From: VRUE01 sp963697915
GTDB lineage: Bacteria > Actinomycetota > Thermoleophilia > Solirubrobacterales > 70-9
DNA length: 64,000 bases
Direction: 5' to 3'
Assembly: GCA_963697915.1 (NCBI GenBank)
Contig: OY969103.1
Span: 1-64,000, forward strand
In this document: in pieces, positions 23,311-31,423 of the stretch
How the letters are laid out: each line of letters opens with the position of its first letter
Numbering within the stretch: position 1 is the first letter of the stretch
The notes under the pieces: model-generated
Database searches by the model: none
Told to the model about the DNA's origin: nothing
The model's input: only the letters and a program-made list of their open reading frames with translations
Made by a program: the position numbers and the translations under genes

Positions 23311-24612
23311 CTACAGAGGTGGCTCGTCGCCGCCGAGCAAGACCCGCAGCAGGTGCATCGCGACCAGGGCCGAGCGTTCGCGGATGTCGGCGCGGCCGCC
23401 GGGGATCACCGGCTGGCGGGCGAGGCTGGTGCCGTCGGCGAGCCGCGCGTCGAAGCAGACGTAGCCGACCGGCTTCTCCTCGCTGCCGCCATCGGGGCCG
23501 GCGATGCCGGTGATCGAGACCGCGACATCGGCATCGAAGCGGCGGAGCGCCCCCAGCGACATCGCTTCCGCGACCTCGGCCGAGACCGCGCCGTGGGCCT
23601 CGATCAACCCCGGATCGACGCCGAGCAGCTCGGCCTTGGCCTCGTTCGAGTAGGAGACGACGCCCCCGGCGAAGTAGGCGGAGGCGCCGGGCAGGTCGGT
23701 GATCCGCGCCGCCAGCAGCCCTCCCGAGCAGGACTCGGCCAGGGCCAGACGCCGCCCCTGCAGCAGGCCGGCCAACTGGTCGTCGACCGTCTCGCCGTTG
23801 AGGCTGAACACGTGGCGGCCGTGGCGCTCGGCGAGGCCCGCCCGCACTTCCTCGGCCACGGTCCCCGCCTCGGCCCGGTAGCGGACGTCGATCTCGATCT
23901 CGCCGCGGCGCAGGCAGGTGGTGATCTCGACCGCGCCGAGCTCGATCCCGTCGGCCTCCATCTCACGCAGGCTCTTGGCGATCTCCGACTCGGGAGTGCC
24001 GAACATCCGCACGGTGTAGCCGAGCAGCGGCGTCGCCCGCGCCAGCACCGCCTGCACCGGGCGGGACTCGATCGCCGCCGGCCACATCGGCTGCAGCTCA
24101 CGCGGCGGCCCGGGCAGGACGACGACCACCCGCTCGCCCGCCGGCACGACCAGGCCCGGGGCGGTCCCGATCGGGTCGAGGGGCACCGAGCCCTCGGGGA
24201 CCATCGCCTGCTTGCGGTTGGCCTCGCGCACGGCCTCCTCGTCGAAGCGGAAACGGCGGGCGAAGCCGCGCAGGATCGCCGCGATCTTCTCCTCCATCTC
24301 CTCGTCGAGGATCAGCTCCACCCCGGCGAAGCGGGCGACGATCTCGGCGGTGAGGTCGTCGGCGGTTGGCCCCAGGCCACCCGAGGTGACGATCAGGTCC
24401 ATCCCCTCGGCGGCCATGAAGGCGAGCGCCGACTCGAGATCGTCGAGACGGTCGCCGACGACCAGGATGTGGGCGACCTCGACCCCCAGCTCGGCGAGCT
24501 GTTCGGAAACCCAGGGCCCGTTGCGGTCGGCGATCCGCCCCGTCAGCACCTCAGTGCCCGTGACGACGATCCCCGCGCGCACGGGCGTCGCTCCCCCTGC
24601 CACCTCGCTCAT
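23311..24612 (-). CDS. cinA: CinA: nicotinamide-nucleotide amidase / competence-damage protein
   Basis: A 433-residue two-domain protein. The N-terminal MoaB/MogA-like domain (about 10-175) includes VVTGTEVLTGRIADRNG, VTSGGLGPTADD and VVVLPGPPREL. The C-terminal amidase domain (about 270-430) includes LALAESCSGGLLAARITD, GGVVSYSNEAK and ITGIAGPDGGSEEKPVG. The C-terminal domain deamidates NMN in NAD recycling; the N-terminal domain is linked to ADP-ribose pyrophosphatase activity in some members. The ATG overlaps the rodZ stop by 4 nt. Linkage to recA is a long-known conserved arrangement. Confidence 0.96.
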   Translation of the reverse strand: MSEVAGGATPVRAGIVVTGTEVLTGRIADRNGPWVSEQLAELGVEVAHILVVGDRLDDLESALAFMAAEGMDLIVTSGGLGPTADDLTAEIVARFAGVELILDEEMEEKIAAILRGFARRFRFDEEAVREANRKQAMVPEGSVPLDPIGTAPGLVVPAGERVVVVLPGPPRELQPMWPAAIESRPVQAVLARATPLLGYTVRMFGTPESEIAKSLREMEADGIELGAVEITTCLRRGEIEIDVRYRAEAGTVAEEVRAGLAERHGRHVFSLNGETVDDQLAGLLQGRRLALAESCSGGLLAARITDLPGASAYFAGGVVSYSNEAKAELLGVDPGLIEAHGAVSAEVAEAMSLGALRRFDADVAVSITGIAGPDGGSEEKPVGYVCFDARLADGTSLARQPVIPGGRADIRERSALVAMHLLRVLLGGDEPPL

Positions 24613-25370
24613 TCGCAGTCCGGCCTTTCCCCTTCTTCCAGAGCGGTCAACTCACCCGTGGAGTCAATCGCATAACCGACCGGGCTCGAGCTGTCTTCGA
24701 CCGGCGCCGGCTCGCCGTCCACCTGCATCGTCACGGAGCCGTTGCCGAGCGCCAGCTCGAAACTGCCCGAGCGGAAGGGCCCGAGCGTCGCGCCTTCGGT
24801 GAGGATCTGCCCGTCGACCAGCTCCTCTTCGTCGGCCCCGAGCAGGCAGACCCAGACTTCGGCTTTCGCCGCCAGGCTCACCTCGACCCCCCGGGCGGGC
24901 GCCGACGCGCTGGTGCGCCGCTCCTCGGCCTGGGCCCCTCCGTTGCCCTGCCCTTTCGGCGCGGGGTCCGAGCCGCCGTCGTCATCGCTCCCGAGCAGGC
25001 CGATGACGACGAACAGCACCGCCAGGCCGAGGGTGACGGCGACGACCAGGACGCTGCCCGGGATGCGCGGACCGCTGCGGCGCGACCCGGTCGGCACCGG
25101 CTCCACCCGGCGCGGCGGGCGCTCGCCGCCCGGCGGCGCCGTGCTGCGCCGGTAGTCCTCCGCCAGGCGCTCGCCGTCGAGGCCGAGATAGGCCGCGTAG
25201 GTGCGGATGAAGCCGCGCGTGTAGGCGCCGCCCGGCAGCGCGTCCCACTCCTCGTTCTCGATCGCCTGCAGGTAGCGGACGCGGATCTTGATCTCGTCTT
25301 CGACCTCGACCAGGTCGAGCTTGCGGCGATTCCGCGCCTCCCGCAGCGTCGCTCCGATGCCGATGCTCAC
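24609..25370 (-). CDS. rodZ: RodZ-like HTH membrane protein
   Basis: A 253-residue protein starting at GTG. A cytoplasmic HTH_25 domain (about 1-85; TLREARNRRKLDLVEVEDEI, GAYTRGFIRTYAAYLGLD) is followed by a basic Pro-rich juxtamembrane stretch, one transmembrane helix (SVLVVAVTLGLAVLFVVIGLL, about 112-132), a disordered linker and an extracytoplasmic DUF4115-like beta domain (VEVSLAAKAEVWVCLLGA). In rod-shaped bacteria RodZ links MreB to wall synthesis. MreB is not in this window, so here it may act with FtsK/division or independently. It is coupled to cinA. Confidence 0.87.
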   Translation of the reverse strand: MSIGIGATLREARNRRKLDLVEVEDEIKIRVRYLQAIENEEWDALPGGAYTRGFIRTYAAYLGLDGERLAEDYRRSTAPPGGERPPRRVEPVPTGSRRSGPRIPGSVLVVAVTLGLAVLFVVIGLLGSDDDGGSDPAPKGQGNGGAQAEERRTSASAPARGVEVSLAAKAEVWVCLLGADEEELVDGQILTEGATLGPFRSGSFELALGNGSVTMQVDGEPAPVEDSSSPVGYAIDSTGELTALEEGERPDCE

Positions 25371-25415
25371 TCCGACATTGTGTCCCCTGCGCCATTCCGG
25401 CGCGCGATACTCGTC

Positions 25416-27611
25416 TCAGGGGGACTCGTCGGCCTCAACCGCGACCGGCTCCGGCTCGCCGCCACCGCTGAGGACCCGGGGCAGGTCAGCCTCGGTGATC
25501 AGCACCTGGCGCGGTTTCGAGCCCTCGTAGCCGGAGATCACGCCGCGCCGCTCGAGCATGTCGATGAGGCGGCCGGCGCGGGTGTAGCCGACCCGCAGGC
25601 GGCGCTGGATCATCGAGACCGAGGCGGTTTCGGTCTGCACGACGGTGCGGATCGCCTCGTCGAGCAGGTCGTCGGCGTCGGGGTCGAACTCGTCGTCGCC
25701 GCCGTCGCCGGCGACCTCCTCGCGCGCCTCAAGCAGGTTGTCCTCGAATTCCGGTTCGCCCTGCTTGGCCCAGTGCCCGGTGACGCGAGCGATCTCCTCC
25801 TCGGTGACGAAGGCGCCCTGCACGCGGGCCATCTTCGAGGTCCCGGCGCCGCGGAAGAGCATGTCGCCCTGGCCGAGCAGGGCCTCCGCCCCACCCTGGT
25901 CGAGGATCACCCGCGAGTCGGTCTGCGAGGAGACGGCGAAGGCGATCCGGGCCGGGATGTTGACCTTGATCGTGCCGGTGATGATGTCGGTCGAGGGCCG
26001 CTGCGTCGCCAGCACCAGGTGGATCCCGGTGGCGCGCGACTTCTGTGCCAGGCGGATGATCGAGTCCTCGACCTCGGCCGGCGAGACCATCATCAGGTCG
26101 GCGAGCTCGTCGATCACGCAGAGGATGTGCGGCAGCGGCGCTTCGCCCGCCTTGGTCCGCGCCCGGTTGAGCTCGGCCAGGTTGCGGCAGCGGGCCTGGC
26201 CCATGATCCCGTAGCGGTTCTCCATCTCGCCGATCAGGTTGGCGAGCACGTTGGCGGCGAGCCGCGGCGAGGTGACCACCGGCGTCAAGAGGTGCGGGAC
26301 GTGCTCGTAGTGGTTGAGCTCGACCTGCTTGGGGTCGACGAGGACGAGGCGGACCTCGTTGGGCGAGGCCTGCATCAGGATCGAGGAGAGGATCGCGTTG
26401 ACGCAGCCGGACTTGCCCGAGCCGGTGGTTCCGGCGACGAGCACGTGCGGCATCTTCGCCAGGTCGGTCCAGACCGCGTTGCCGTCGATCCCCTTGCCCA
26501 GCCAGGCGACCAGCGGCGAGGTCTTCTCCGGCCGGCCGGCGTAGATGTCGCCGAGCCGGACAAGGCGGCGGCGGGCGTTCGGCACCTCGACCCCGACCGC
26601 CTGCTTGCCGGGGATCGGCGCCAGGATGCGGATGTCGGTCGAGGCCAGCGCGTAGGCGAGGTCATTGGAGAGCTCGGTGACTTTCTTCACCTTGGTGCCG
26701 GGCGCCAGGCGCAGCTCGAAGCGGGAGACGTGCGGGCCGCTGACGATGCCGACGATCTTCGCCTCGACGCCGAAGTGGCCGAGCGTCTCGACCAGCTTGC
26801 GGCCGATCGCTTCGTGATCGCGCGGGTCAGGCCCCTTGTCGCCCTTGCCCTTTTCCAGCAGCTTCGCCGGCGGCGGCCGGTAGGCGATCTGCTCCGATTC
26901 GGTGACCCCGCGCTTGCTTCCCATCGGGGTCAGCGCCGTCTGCTTGGACTCCGAGTCTGTGCCGACGCCGAGGCCCTCCTCGCCGCGGACCTCGGTCTCA
27001 TAGGCGTGTGGCTGGGGGTCCTCGGCCTCCGGCTCGGGCTCGTCATCCTCGGCAAGGGCGAACTCGGTCGTCGCCGGCTCGTCGTCGGGGTCGTCGGCGG
27101 CGATCGCCACGGTGGGCTCGAAGTCGTCGGACTCGGGGTAGTCGCTCATCACGTCGGTGGGCGCGGCCTGGGTGTCGAAGTCGGAGAGGGTCTTGGCGCT
27201 GCGCCGGTCCTCGCGGTGCTGGATCGCGGTCTGGGCGATGTCGCGGCCGCCGCGGACGGTGCCGCGCACGCCGCGGCCGAGGCCGCGGAAGACAGTCGAG
27301 ACCGAGGTCCCGGTGACCAGCATCGCGCCGCTCGCCACCATCAGCACGGTGACGATCCGCGCCCCGACTTCGCCGAGCAGGTACTCGAGCCCGGTCTCCA
27401 GCCCGTAGCCGACCTTGCCCCCGTCCCAACCGAAGAAGAGGACGAAGACGAGGTAGACGCCGGCGGCGATCAGGAAGAGCCCGATCAGATCGAGGTGGCG
27501 CTGCTGCAGCCCCTCCGGCAAACGCAGACGCGACCGCCCTTTTGCTTTCGCTTTCGCCTTGCCTTTCGGTTTGCGGCGCGCGGCCGGGCCTCGCTTCTTG
27601 CGCACGAACAT
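25416..27611 (-). CDS. ftsK: DNA translocase FtsK/SpoIIIE
   Basis: A 731-residue septal DNA pump. A very basic N-terminus (VRKKRGPAARRKPKGKAKAK) precedes only two clear membrane helices (LDLIGLFLIAAGVYLVFVLF and ARIVTVLMVASGAMLVTG), fewer than the usual four. A long acidic linker of about 130 residues follows. The motor has Walker A VAGTTGSGKSG and Walker B ILCVIDELADLMM, plus RATGIHLVLATQRPSTDIIT. A winged-helix gamma domain ends the protein (SVSMIQRRLRVGYTRAGRLI), which reads KOPS-like sites. It starts at ATG and leads into rodZ after 45 nt. Confidence 0.96.
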   Translation of the reverse strand: MFVRKKRGPAARRKPKGKAKAKAKGRSRLRLPEGLQQRHLDLIGLFLIAAGVYLVFVLFFGWDGGKVGYGLETGLEYLLGEVGARIVTVLMVASGAMLVTGTSVSTVFRGLGRGVRGTVRGGRDIAQTAIQHREDRRSAKTLSDFDTQAAPTDVMSDYPESDDFEPTVAIAADDPDDEPATTEFALAEDDEPEPEAEDPQPHAYETEVRGEEGLGVGTDSESKQTALTPMGSKRGVTESEQIAYRPPPAKLLEKGKGDKGPDPRDHEAIGRKLVETLGHFGVEAKIVGIVSGPHVSRFELRLAPGTKVKKVTELSNDLAYALASTDIRILAPIPGKQAVGVEVPNARRRLVRLGDIYAGRPEKTSPLVAWLGKGIDGNAVWTDLAKMPHVLVAGTTGSGKSGCVNAILSSILMQASPNEVRLVLVDPKQVELNHYEHVPHLLTPVVTSPRLAANVLANLIGEMENRYGIMGQARCRNLAELNRARTKAGEAPLPHILCVIDELADLMMVSPAEVEDSIIRLAQKSRATGIHLVLATQRPSTDIITGTIKVNIPARIAFAVSSQTDSRVILDQGGAEALLGQGDMLFRGAGTSKMARVQGAFVTEEEIARVTGHWAKQGEPEFEDNLLEAREEVAGDGGDDEFDPDADDLLDEAIRTVVQTETASVSMIQRRLRVGYTRAGRLIDMLERRGVISGYEGSKPRQVLITEADLPRVLSGGGEPEPVAVEADESP

Positions 27612-27654
27612 GGAGCCCGCTTCGACGCGGGCCGACCCTCCCCTGCCTGGCCGC

Positions 27655-27984
27655 TCAAAGCTGAGCGCTGGCGAGGATGCTGGCCACGACGACGAGCATC
27701 GTCCCCATCATCCAGAGCATCGACCGGTGAAGCGAGTCGAAGCGAACCTCGAGGCGCGCGCTCAGATTCTGGAATTCCTCTCTGAACTCAGCGCGCACAT
27801 TTCTGAATTCGACCTGCATCTCGTCGCGCAAGCCCTGCGAGTTGGCATGCATCTCGTCACGCATCCCCTTGAACTCGGCGCGCATCTCCGTGCTCAGGTC
27901 GTCGACCCGGCGACTCAGCTCACCCACCTGGTGGCTCAGGTTGTCGATTCGCTCCTCGGTCCGGTTGGAATCCATTGTCTGCAT
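27655..27984 (-). CDS. Coiled-coil protein with C-terminal membrane anchor
   Basis: The 109 residues begin with a long heptad-rich helix (RIDNLSHQVGELSRRVDDLS, then repeated MRDEM and EFRNVRAEFREEFQNL units) over residues 10-85. They end in a single hydrophobic segment (MLWMMGTMLVVVASILASA). This tail-anchored coiled-coil plan matches small uncharacterised bacterial proteins of the DUF1640 type; function unknown. Base composition is slightly less GC-rich than its neighbours, with AAT, ATT and TTT codons. It stands alone between ftsK and the Rpf-like gene. Confidence 0.7.
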   Translation of the reverse strand: MQTMDSNRTEERIDNLSHQVGELSRRVDDLSTEMRAEFKGMRDEMHANSQGLRDEMQVEFRNVRAEFREEFQNLSARLEVRFDSLHRSMLWMMGTMLVVVASILASAQL

Positions 27985-28084
27985 GATGCCACGCTAGGCG
28001 CCCGCGACGGGCGCGTGGTGCGTTGAATGCAAAATGTTTCGAACAACCGACACGCGGGAGACGCGTTCCGGCCCGGTTTTGAGC

Positions 28085-29065
28085 TCAGGCGCAGACCCAG
28101 GCGCTGCCGCCGGAGTCGGCCCAGATTTCGGCGGCGATCCGGTCCTGTTCGGCCTTCGGCGCCTGGTGCGGGGCGCCCTGGCCGCCGTACATCTCCCAGG
28201 TCGAGGGCAGGATCTGGTAGGCGCCGCCGGCGCCGCTCGACGGGTTGACGGCGCCGTAGTTGCCGCCCGACTCGCACATCACGATGTAGGTCGGGATCGA
28301 GTAGGGGCCGCCGAGCCAGCGCCCGACGGTTTCTTCGGCCGCCGCGCGGCTCGCCGCTTCCGCCGCTTCGATGTCGCCGACCCAGCCCTCGATCCGCTCT
28401 TTCAGCGTCGCCAGCGCGGTGGCCCGCTCGGCCCGCAGCGAGCTCAGCTCGGCGGCCGCGCTTTCGGCCCGCGCCCGCGCCGCGCCGATCTCTTCCCGCG
28501 CCGCGGCGAGCCGCGCGTTGTGGGCGTCGACCCGCGCCTTCAGCTCGGCGACCAGGCGCAGGTCGCGGCGCACCGAGTCGCGCACCTGCTCGACCCGGTC
28601 GGCCAGCTGGGTGTCCGACTCCTCGATCCGCTCCAGGTATTCGCTGCGCACCGCCAGGTCGTCGAAGTCGCCGGAGCCGAGCACGATGCCGGCGGTGCTC
28701 GGCGAGCCGCTCATGTAGATCGCGACCAGCCGACCTTCCAGCACCTTGCGGGCCCGGCGCAGGCGGCGCTTCTCGGCCCGCAACCGCCGTTCCGCCGCGT
28801 CGACTTCGCCGGCGAGCCGGGCGGCACGCTCTTGCCCGCTGGCCAGCAGCCCGCTCAGCTGCCGCTCGCGCGCCGCGGCCTCTTCCGCCTCACCCTCGGC
28901 GGCGAGGACGCGTTCCTGGGTCGCGCGGATCTCGGCGCCCAGCGCCGCCGCTTCCTCGCGGCCGCCCTCGACCTTCGCGCGCAGCGCGTCGATCTCCGCC
29001 GCCTGGGCGGACGCGACAACCAGCGAGATCAGGGCAAGCAGCGCAAATGCAGGGAGTTTCCGCAC
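28085..29065 (-). CDS. Secreted coiled-coil protein with Rpf/transglycosylase-like domain
   Basis: A 326-residue exported protein starting at GTG. A signal peptide (LPAFALLALISLVVASAQA) precedes two long coiled coils (about 24-125 and 150-235) of the kind found in NlpC/P60 and EnvC-type wall hydrolases. The C-terminal domain of about 75 residues resembles transglycosylase-like/resuscitation-promoting factor folds, with the expected catalytic Glu in YIVMCESGGNYGAVNP, then GAYQILPSTW and a final WVCA. Cys in MCESGG and the last Cys probably form a disulfide. Predicted to cleave peptidoglycan glycan strands during growth or division. Confidence 0.85.
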   Translation of the reverse strand: MRKLPAFALLALISLVVASAQAAEIDALRAKVEGGREEAAALGAEIRATQERVLAAEGEAEEAAARERQLSGLLASGQERAARLAGEVDAAERRLRAEKRRLRRARKVLEGRLVAIYMSGSPSTAGIVLGSGDFDDLAVRSEYLERIEESDTQLADRVEQVRDSVRRDLRLVAELKARVDAHNARLAAAREEIGAARARAESAAAELSSLRAERATALATLKERIEGWVGDIEAAEAASRAAAEETVGRWLGGPYSIPTYIVMCESGGNYGAVNPSSGAGGAYQILPSTWEMYGGQGAPHQAPKAEQDRIAAEIWADSGGSAWVCA

Positions 29066-29087
29066 GAACCGCCGAGCGTAGCGATTG

Positions 29088-29240
29088 CTATCCCTCGGGG
29101 ACGTTTCTGCTGGCGACGTACAAGGCGACGCCCACGGCGGCCGCCGCGACGCCGGCGCCGATGCGGATCTGGCGCCGGTAGCGGTAACGCACGTAACGGA
29201 TCGCGAAGCGCAGCGCCGCTTTGCCGAGCCTGTCGTACAT
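29088..29240 (-). CDS. 50-aa membrane microprotein coupled to argG
   Basis: A short gene encoding MYDRLGKAALRFAIRYVRYR, followed by another basic stretch and one hydrophobic helix (GAGVAAAAVGVALYVASR), ending VPEG. The ATG overlaps the argG stop by one base (TGATG) and is preceded by a strong ribosome site inside argG (GAGGAGAG), so translational coupling is clear. The Arg/Tyr-rich amphipathic first half and single helix suggest a membrane-surface microprotein. Function unknown. It lies 23 bases before the start of the Rpf-like gene. Confidence 0.72.
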   Translation of the reverse strand: MYDRLGKAALRFAIRYVRYRYRRQIRIGAGVAAAAVGVALYVASRNVPEG

Positions 29241-30517
29241 CAGCTCTCCTCTTCCCCGCGGCGGCGAATCCTATGCGCCATCCGCGACTGCAACGACCAG
29301 AGCTCGATGAAGCCCGGAGAGGCCTCCTGTGAGAAGAGGCCGCCCGACTCGGCGAACGAGGCGAGGTCGGCGTCGTAGACGGCGTTGGGCGAGGAGCGGG
29401 TGACGACGCGGACGCTGCCTTTGTAGAGGCGCAGCCCGATCGTGCCGGTGACCTGGGCGTTGACCGCGTCCATGTAGGCGTCGAGGTCGGTGCGCAGCGG
29501 CTCCCACCACAGCCCGGCGTAGACCAGGTAGCCCCACTTCTGGTCGAGGCCCGGCTTGAACTGGTTCTGGTGGATCGTGCCGACCAGCTTCTCCAGCTCC
29601 TGGTGGGCGGGCAGCAGGATCGCCGCAGCCGGCACCTCGTAGATGTCGCGCACCTTGAGGCCGACGATGCGGTCCTCGATGTGGTCGACGATGCCGACCC
29701 CGTGGCGGCAGCCGATCTCGGCCGCGGCTTCGAGCAGCTCGACCAGGCCGAGCCGCTCGCCGTTGAGCGCCACCGGCACGCCGGCCTCGAACTCGACCGT
29801 GACCACCTCGGCCTCGTCGGGCGCCAGCTCGGGCCGGGTCACCAACTGGAAGACGTCGTCCTCGGGGGCGTGGTCGAGGTCCTCGATCCAGCGCCCCTCC
29901 GAGGAGCGGCCCCAGAGGTTGTCGTCGATCGAGTAGGGGGCGACCTCGGTGCCGCCCTTGACCGGGATCCCGTGCTCGCGCGCGTAGGCGATCTCCTCCT
30001 CGCGGCCCATCTGCCAGGAGCGCACCGGGGCGATCGTCTTCAGCTCCGGCGCCAGGGTGGCGACCGTGGCCTCGATCCGCACCTGGTCGTTGCCCTTGCC
30101 GGTGCAGCCGTGGGCGATCGTGTCGCAACCCGAGAGGCGCGCGTGCTCGACCGCGAGCTCGGCGATCAGCGGCCGGCCGAGCGCCGTGAACAGCGGGTAG
30201 CCGCCGCCGTAGAGCGCGTTGGCCTTGATCGCCGGGGCGACGAAGTCGGCGGCGAAGCGCTCGCGGGCGTCGACCACGTGGCACTCGAGCGCGCCCAGCC
30301 GCATCGCCTTGTCCTCGATCACGCCGTAGTCCTCGCCCGGCTGGCCGAGGTTGACCGTCAGGCAGACCACCTCGGCGCCGTAGCGGTCCTGAATCCACTT
30401 CAGCATCACGCTGGTGTCCAGGCCGCCCGAGTAGAGCAGCAGGACCCGGCGAACCTCGCTGGGGTCGGCCTCGTAGCTGGCCGTCGGTCGTTGCTGGGCG
30501 ATCTCGTCCTGGCTCAC
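29240..30517 (-). CDS. argG: Argininosuccinate synthase
   Basis: The 425 residues start at GTG. It joins citrulline and aspartate using ATP. Motifs are the PP-loop LLYSGGLDTSVMLKWIQ, the citrulline/aspartate-binding HGCTGKGNDQVRIE, APYSIDDNLWGRS and LDQKWGYLVYAGLWWEPLR. An N-terminal extension of about 22 residues (MSQDEIAQQRPTASYEADPS) precedes the fold. It is the last arginine gene in the row and is separated from argD by two unknown genes. No ARG-box-like palindrome was identified. Confidence 0.97.
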   Translation of the reverse strand: MSQDEIAQQRPTASYEADPSEVRRVLLLYSGGLDTSVMLKWIQDRYGAEVVCLTVNLGQPGEDYGVIEDKAMRLGALECHVVDARERFAADFVAPAIKANALYGGGYPLFTALGRPLIAELAVEHARLSGCDTIAHGCTGKGNDQVRIEATVATLAPELKTIAPVRSWQMGREEEIAYAREHGIPVKGGTEVAPYSIDDNLWGRSSEGRWIEDLDHAPEDDVFQLVTRPELAPDEAEVVTVEFEAGVPVALNGERLGLVELLEAAAEIGCRHGVGIVDHIEDRIVGLKVRDIYEVPAAAILLPAHQELEKLVGTIHQNQFKPGLDQKWGYLVYAGLWWEPLRTDLDAYMDAVNAQVTGTIGLRLYKGSVRVVTRSSPNAVYDADLASFAESGGLFSQEASPGFIELWSLQSRMAHRIRRRGEEES

Positions 30518-30570
30518 GGCGCGGCGAAGTCTCGCACGGCTGGCCTTGGGGCGATCCCAGGACGCAACGC

Positions 30571-30921
30571 CTAAGGCGCTTCGATGCCGCCGGCGCCGTC
30601 TTCCGCTTCTTCTTCCGGCGCTTCCGCTTCTTCTTCTTCGGTGGTCGTCTCCGTCGTGGTCGGGGACGTCTCCGTCGTTTCGGTCTCGGTCGTTTCGGTC
30701 GTCGTCGTCGTCGGCTCAGTCGTTTCTTCGGTGGTCGGCAGCGTCGTCGTCGCCTCGGTCGTGGCGCCGTCCCCGCCGTCCTCGGAGGCGATCACGACGA
30801 TCGCGATGACGAGGCCGACGATGACCGCTATGAGGCCGGCGACGAGCAGGCGCATGTTGCCGTGGGGCCGCCCGCCGGGCGGCTCGGGTTGACCCATAAC
30901 GCGGGTCGGGTCGTCGTTCAT
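30571..30921 (-). CDS. Membrane protein with Thr/Glu-rich extracytoplasmic tail
   Basis: The 116 residues have a short cytoplasmic N-terminus (NDDPTRVMGQPEPPGGRPHG), one helix (LLVAGLIAVIVGLVIAIVVI) and a low-complexity tail dominated by Thr and Glu (TTTTTETTETETTETSPTT and similar), ending acidic. The tail looks like a mucin-type stalk that could be O-glycosylated; note the GT-C genes elsewhere in the window. The ribosome site GGAGGGG precedes the ATG. It sits 4 nt after the coiled-coil gene and before argG. Function unknown. Confidence 0.68.
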   Translation of the reverse strand: MNDDPTRVMGQPEPPGGRPHGNMRLLVAGLIAVIVGLVIAIVVIASEDGGDGATTEATTTLPTTEETTEPTTTTTETTETETTETSPTTTETTTEEEEAEAPEEEAEDGAGGIEAP

Positions 30922-30925
30922 GTGA

Positions 30926-31423
30926 TTACCCCTCCGGGCCGAGAATCGCGTCGAGTATCTCGTTAGTGTCGTCGATCTCGAAACCGCTTCGCAGGCGCTG
31001 CTCGATCTCCTCCCGGCTGGCGCCGGAAACCGCCATCTGGGTGGCCAGCAGGCGCGCGCCCGCGGAACCGGAGCGGCGTGGGGTGAGACGGCGCGGGGCG
31101 CCGTCGGAGTCTGGGTTCAGCTCGACCCGCTTCAGGTGCTGCACCTTGGGCACCTCTATCTCTACCTCGGTCTCGACCTCGACCTCGGGCTCGACCGTGC
31201 CCGGGGGGTCGAGCTGGTCGGCCAGGTCACGCAGCCGCTCGGCGACGATCCTGTCCGCACGAGCCCTGGCCTGCTCGAGATAGCGCTGCGCCTGTGCTTC
31301 GGCCCCGTCGATGACGCTGGCGGCGGCCCGCTCGGCCGCGTCGACGATCGTCGCCAGCCGCTCCGCCGCGTCCGCCGCCGAGTCGATCCGGTGCTGAGCG
31401 GGTGGCAGCTTCTCGGTGCTCAT
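30926..31423 (-). CDS. Coiled-coil protein of unknown function in the arg operon
   Basis: The 165 residues start at an ATG at 31423 that overlaps the argD stop by 4 nt. The first half is a helical, Ala/Glu/Arg-rich coiled coil (AERAAASVIDGAEAQAQRYL, then ARARADRIVAERLRDLADQL), recalling DivIVA-like or F-type b-subunit helices. An acidic EVEVETEVEIEV stretch, a basic linker (APRRLTPRRSG) and a conserved-looking helical end (LLATQMAVSGASREEIEQRL, FEIDDTNEILDAILG) follow. No enzyme motif. Coupling to argD suggests co-expression rather than a role in arginine synthesis. Confidence 0.7.
   Translation of the reverse strand: MSTEKLPPAQHRIDSAADAAERLATIVDAAERAAASVIDGAEAQAQRYLEQARARADRIVAERLRDLADQLDPPGTVEPEVEVETEVEIEVPKVQHLKRVELNPDSDGAPRRLTPRRSGSAGARLLATQMAVSGASREEIEQRLRSGFEIDDTNEILDAILGPEG

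Noticed and set aside
25380..27785. An 801-codon open frame on the plus strand opposite ftsK
   Set aside because: Antisense shadow of a GC-rich gene: repetitive Asp/Val/Gly/Arg/His composition, no motifs, while the minus strand encodes a complete FtsK.
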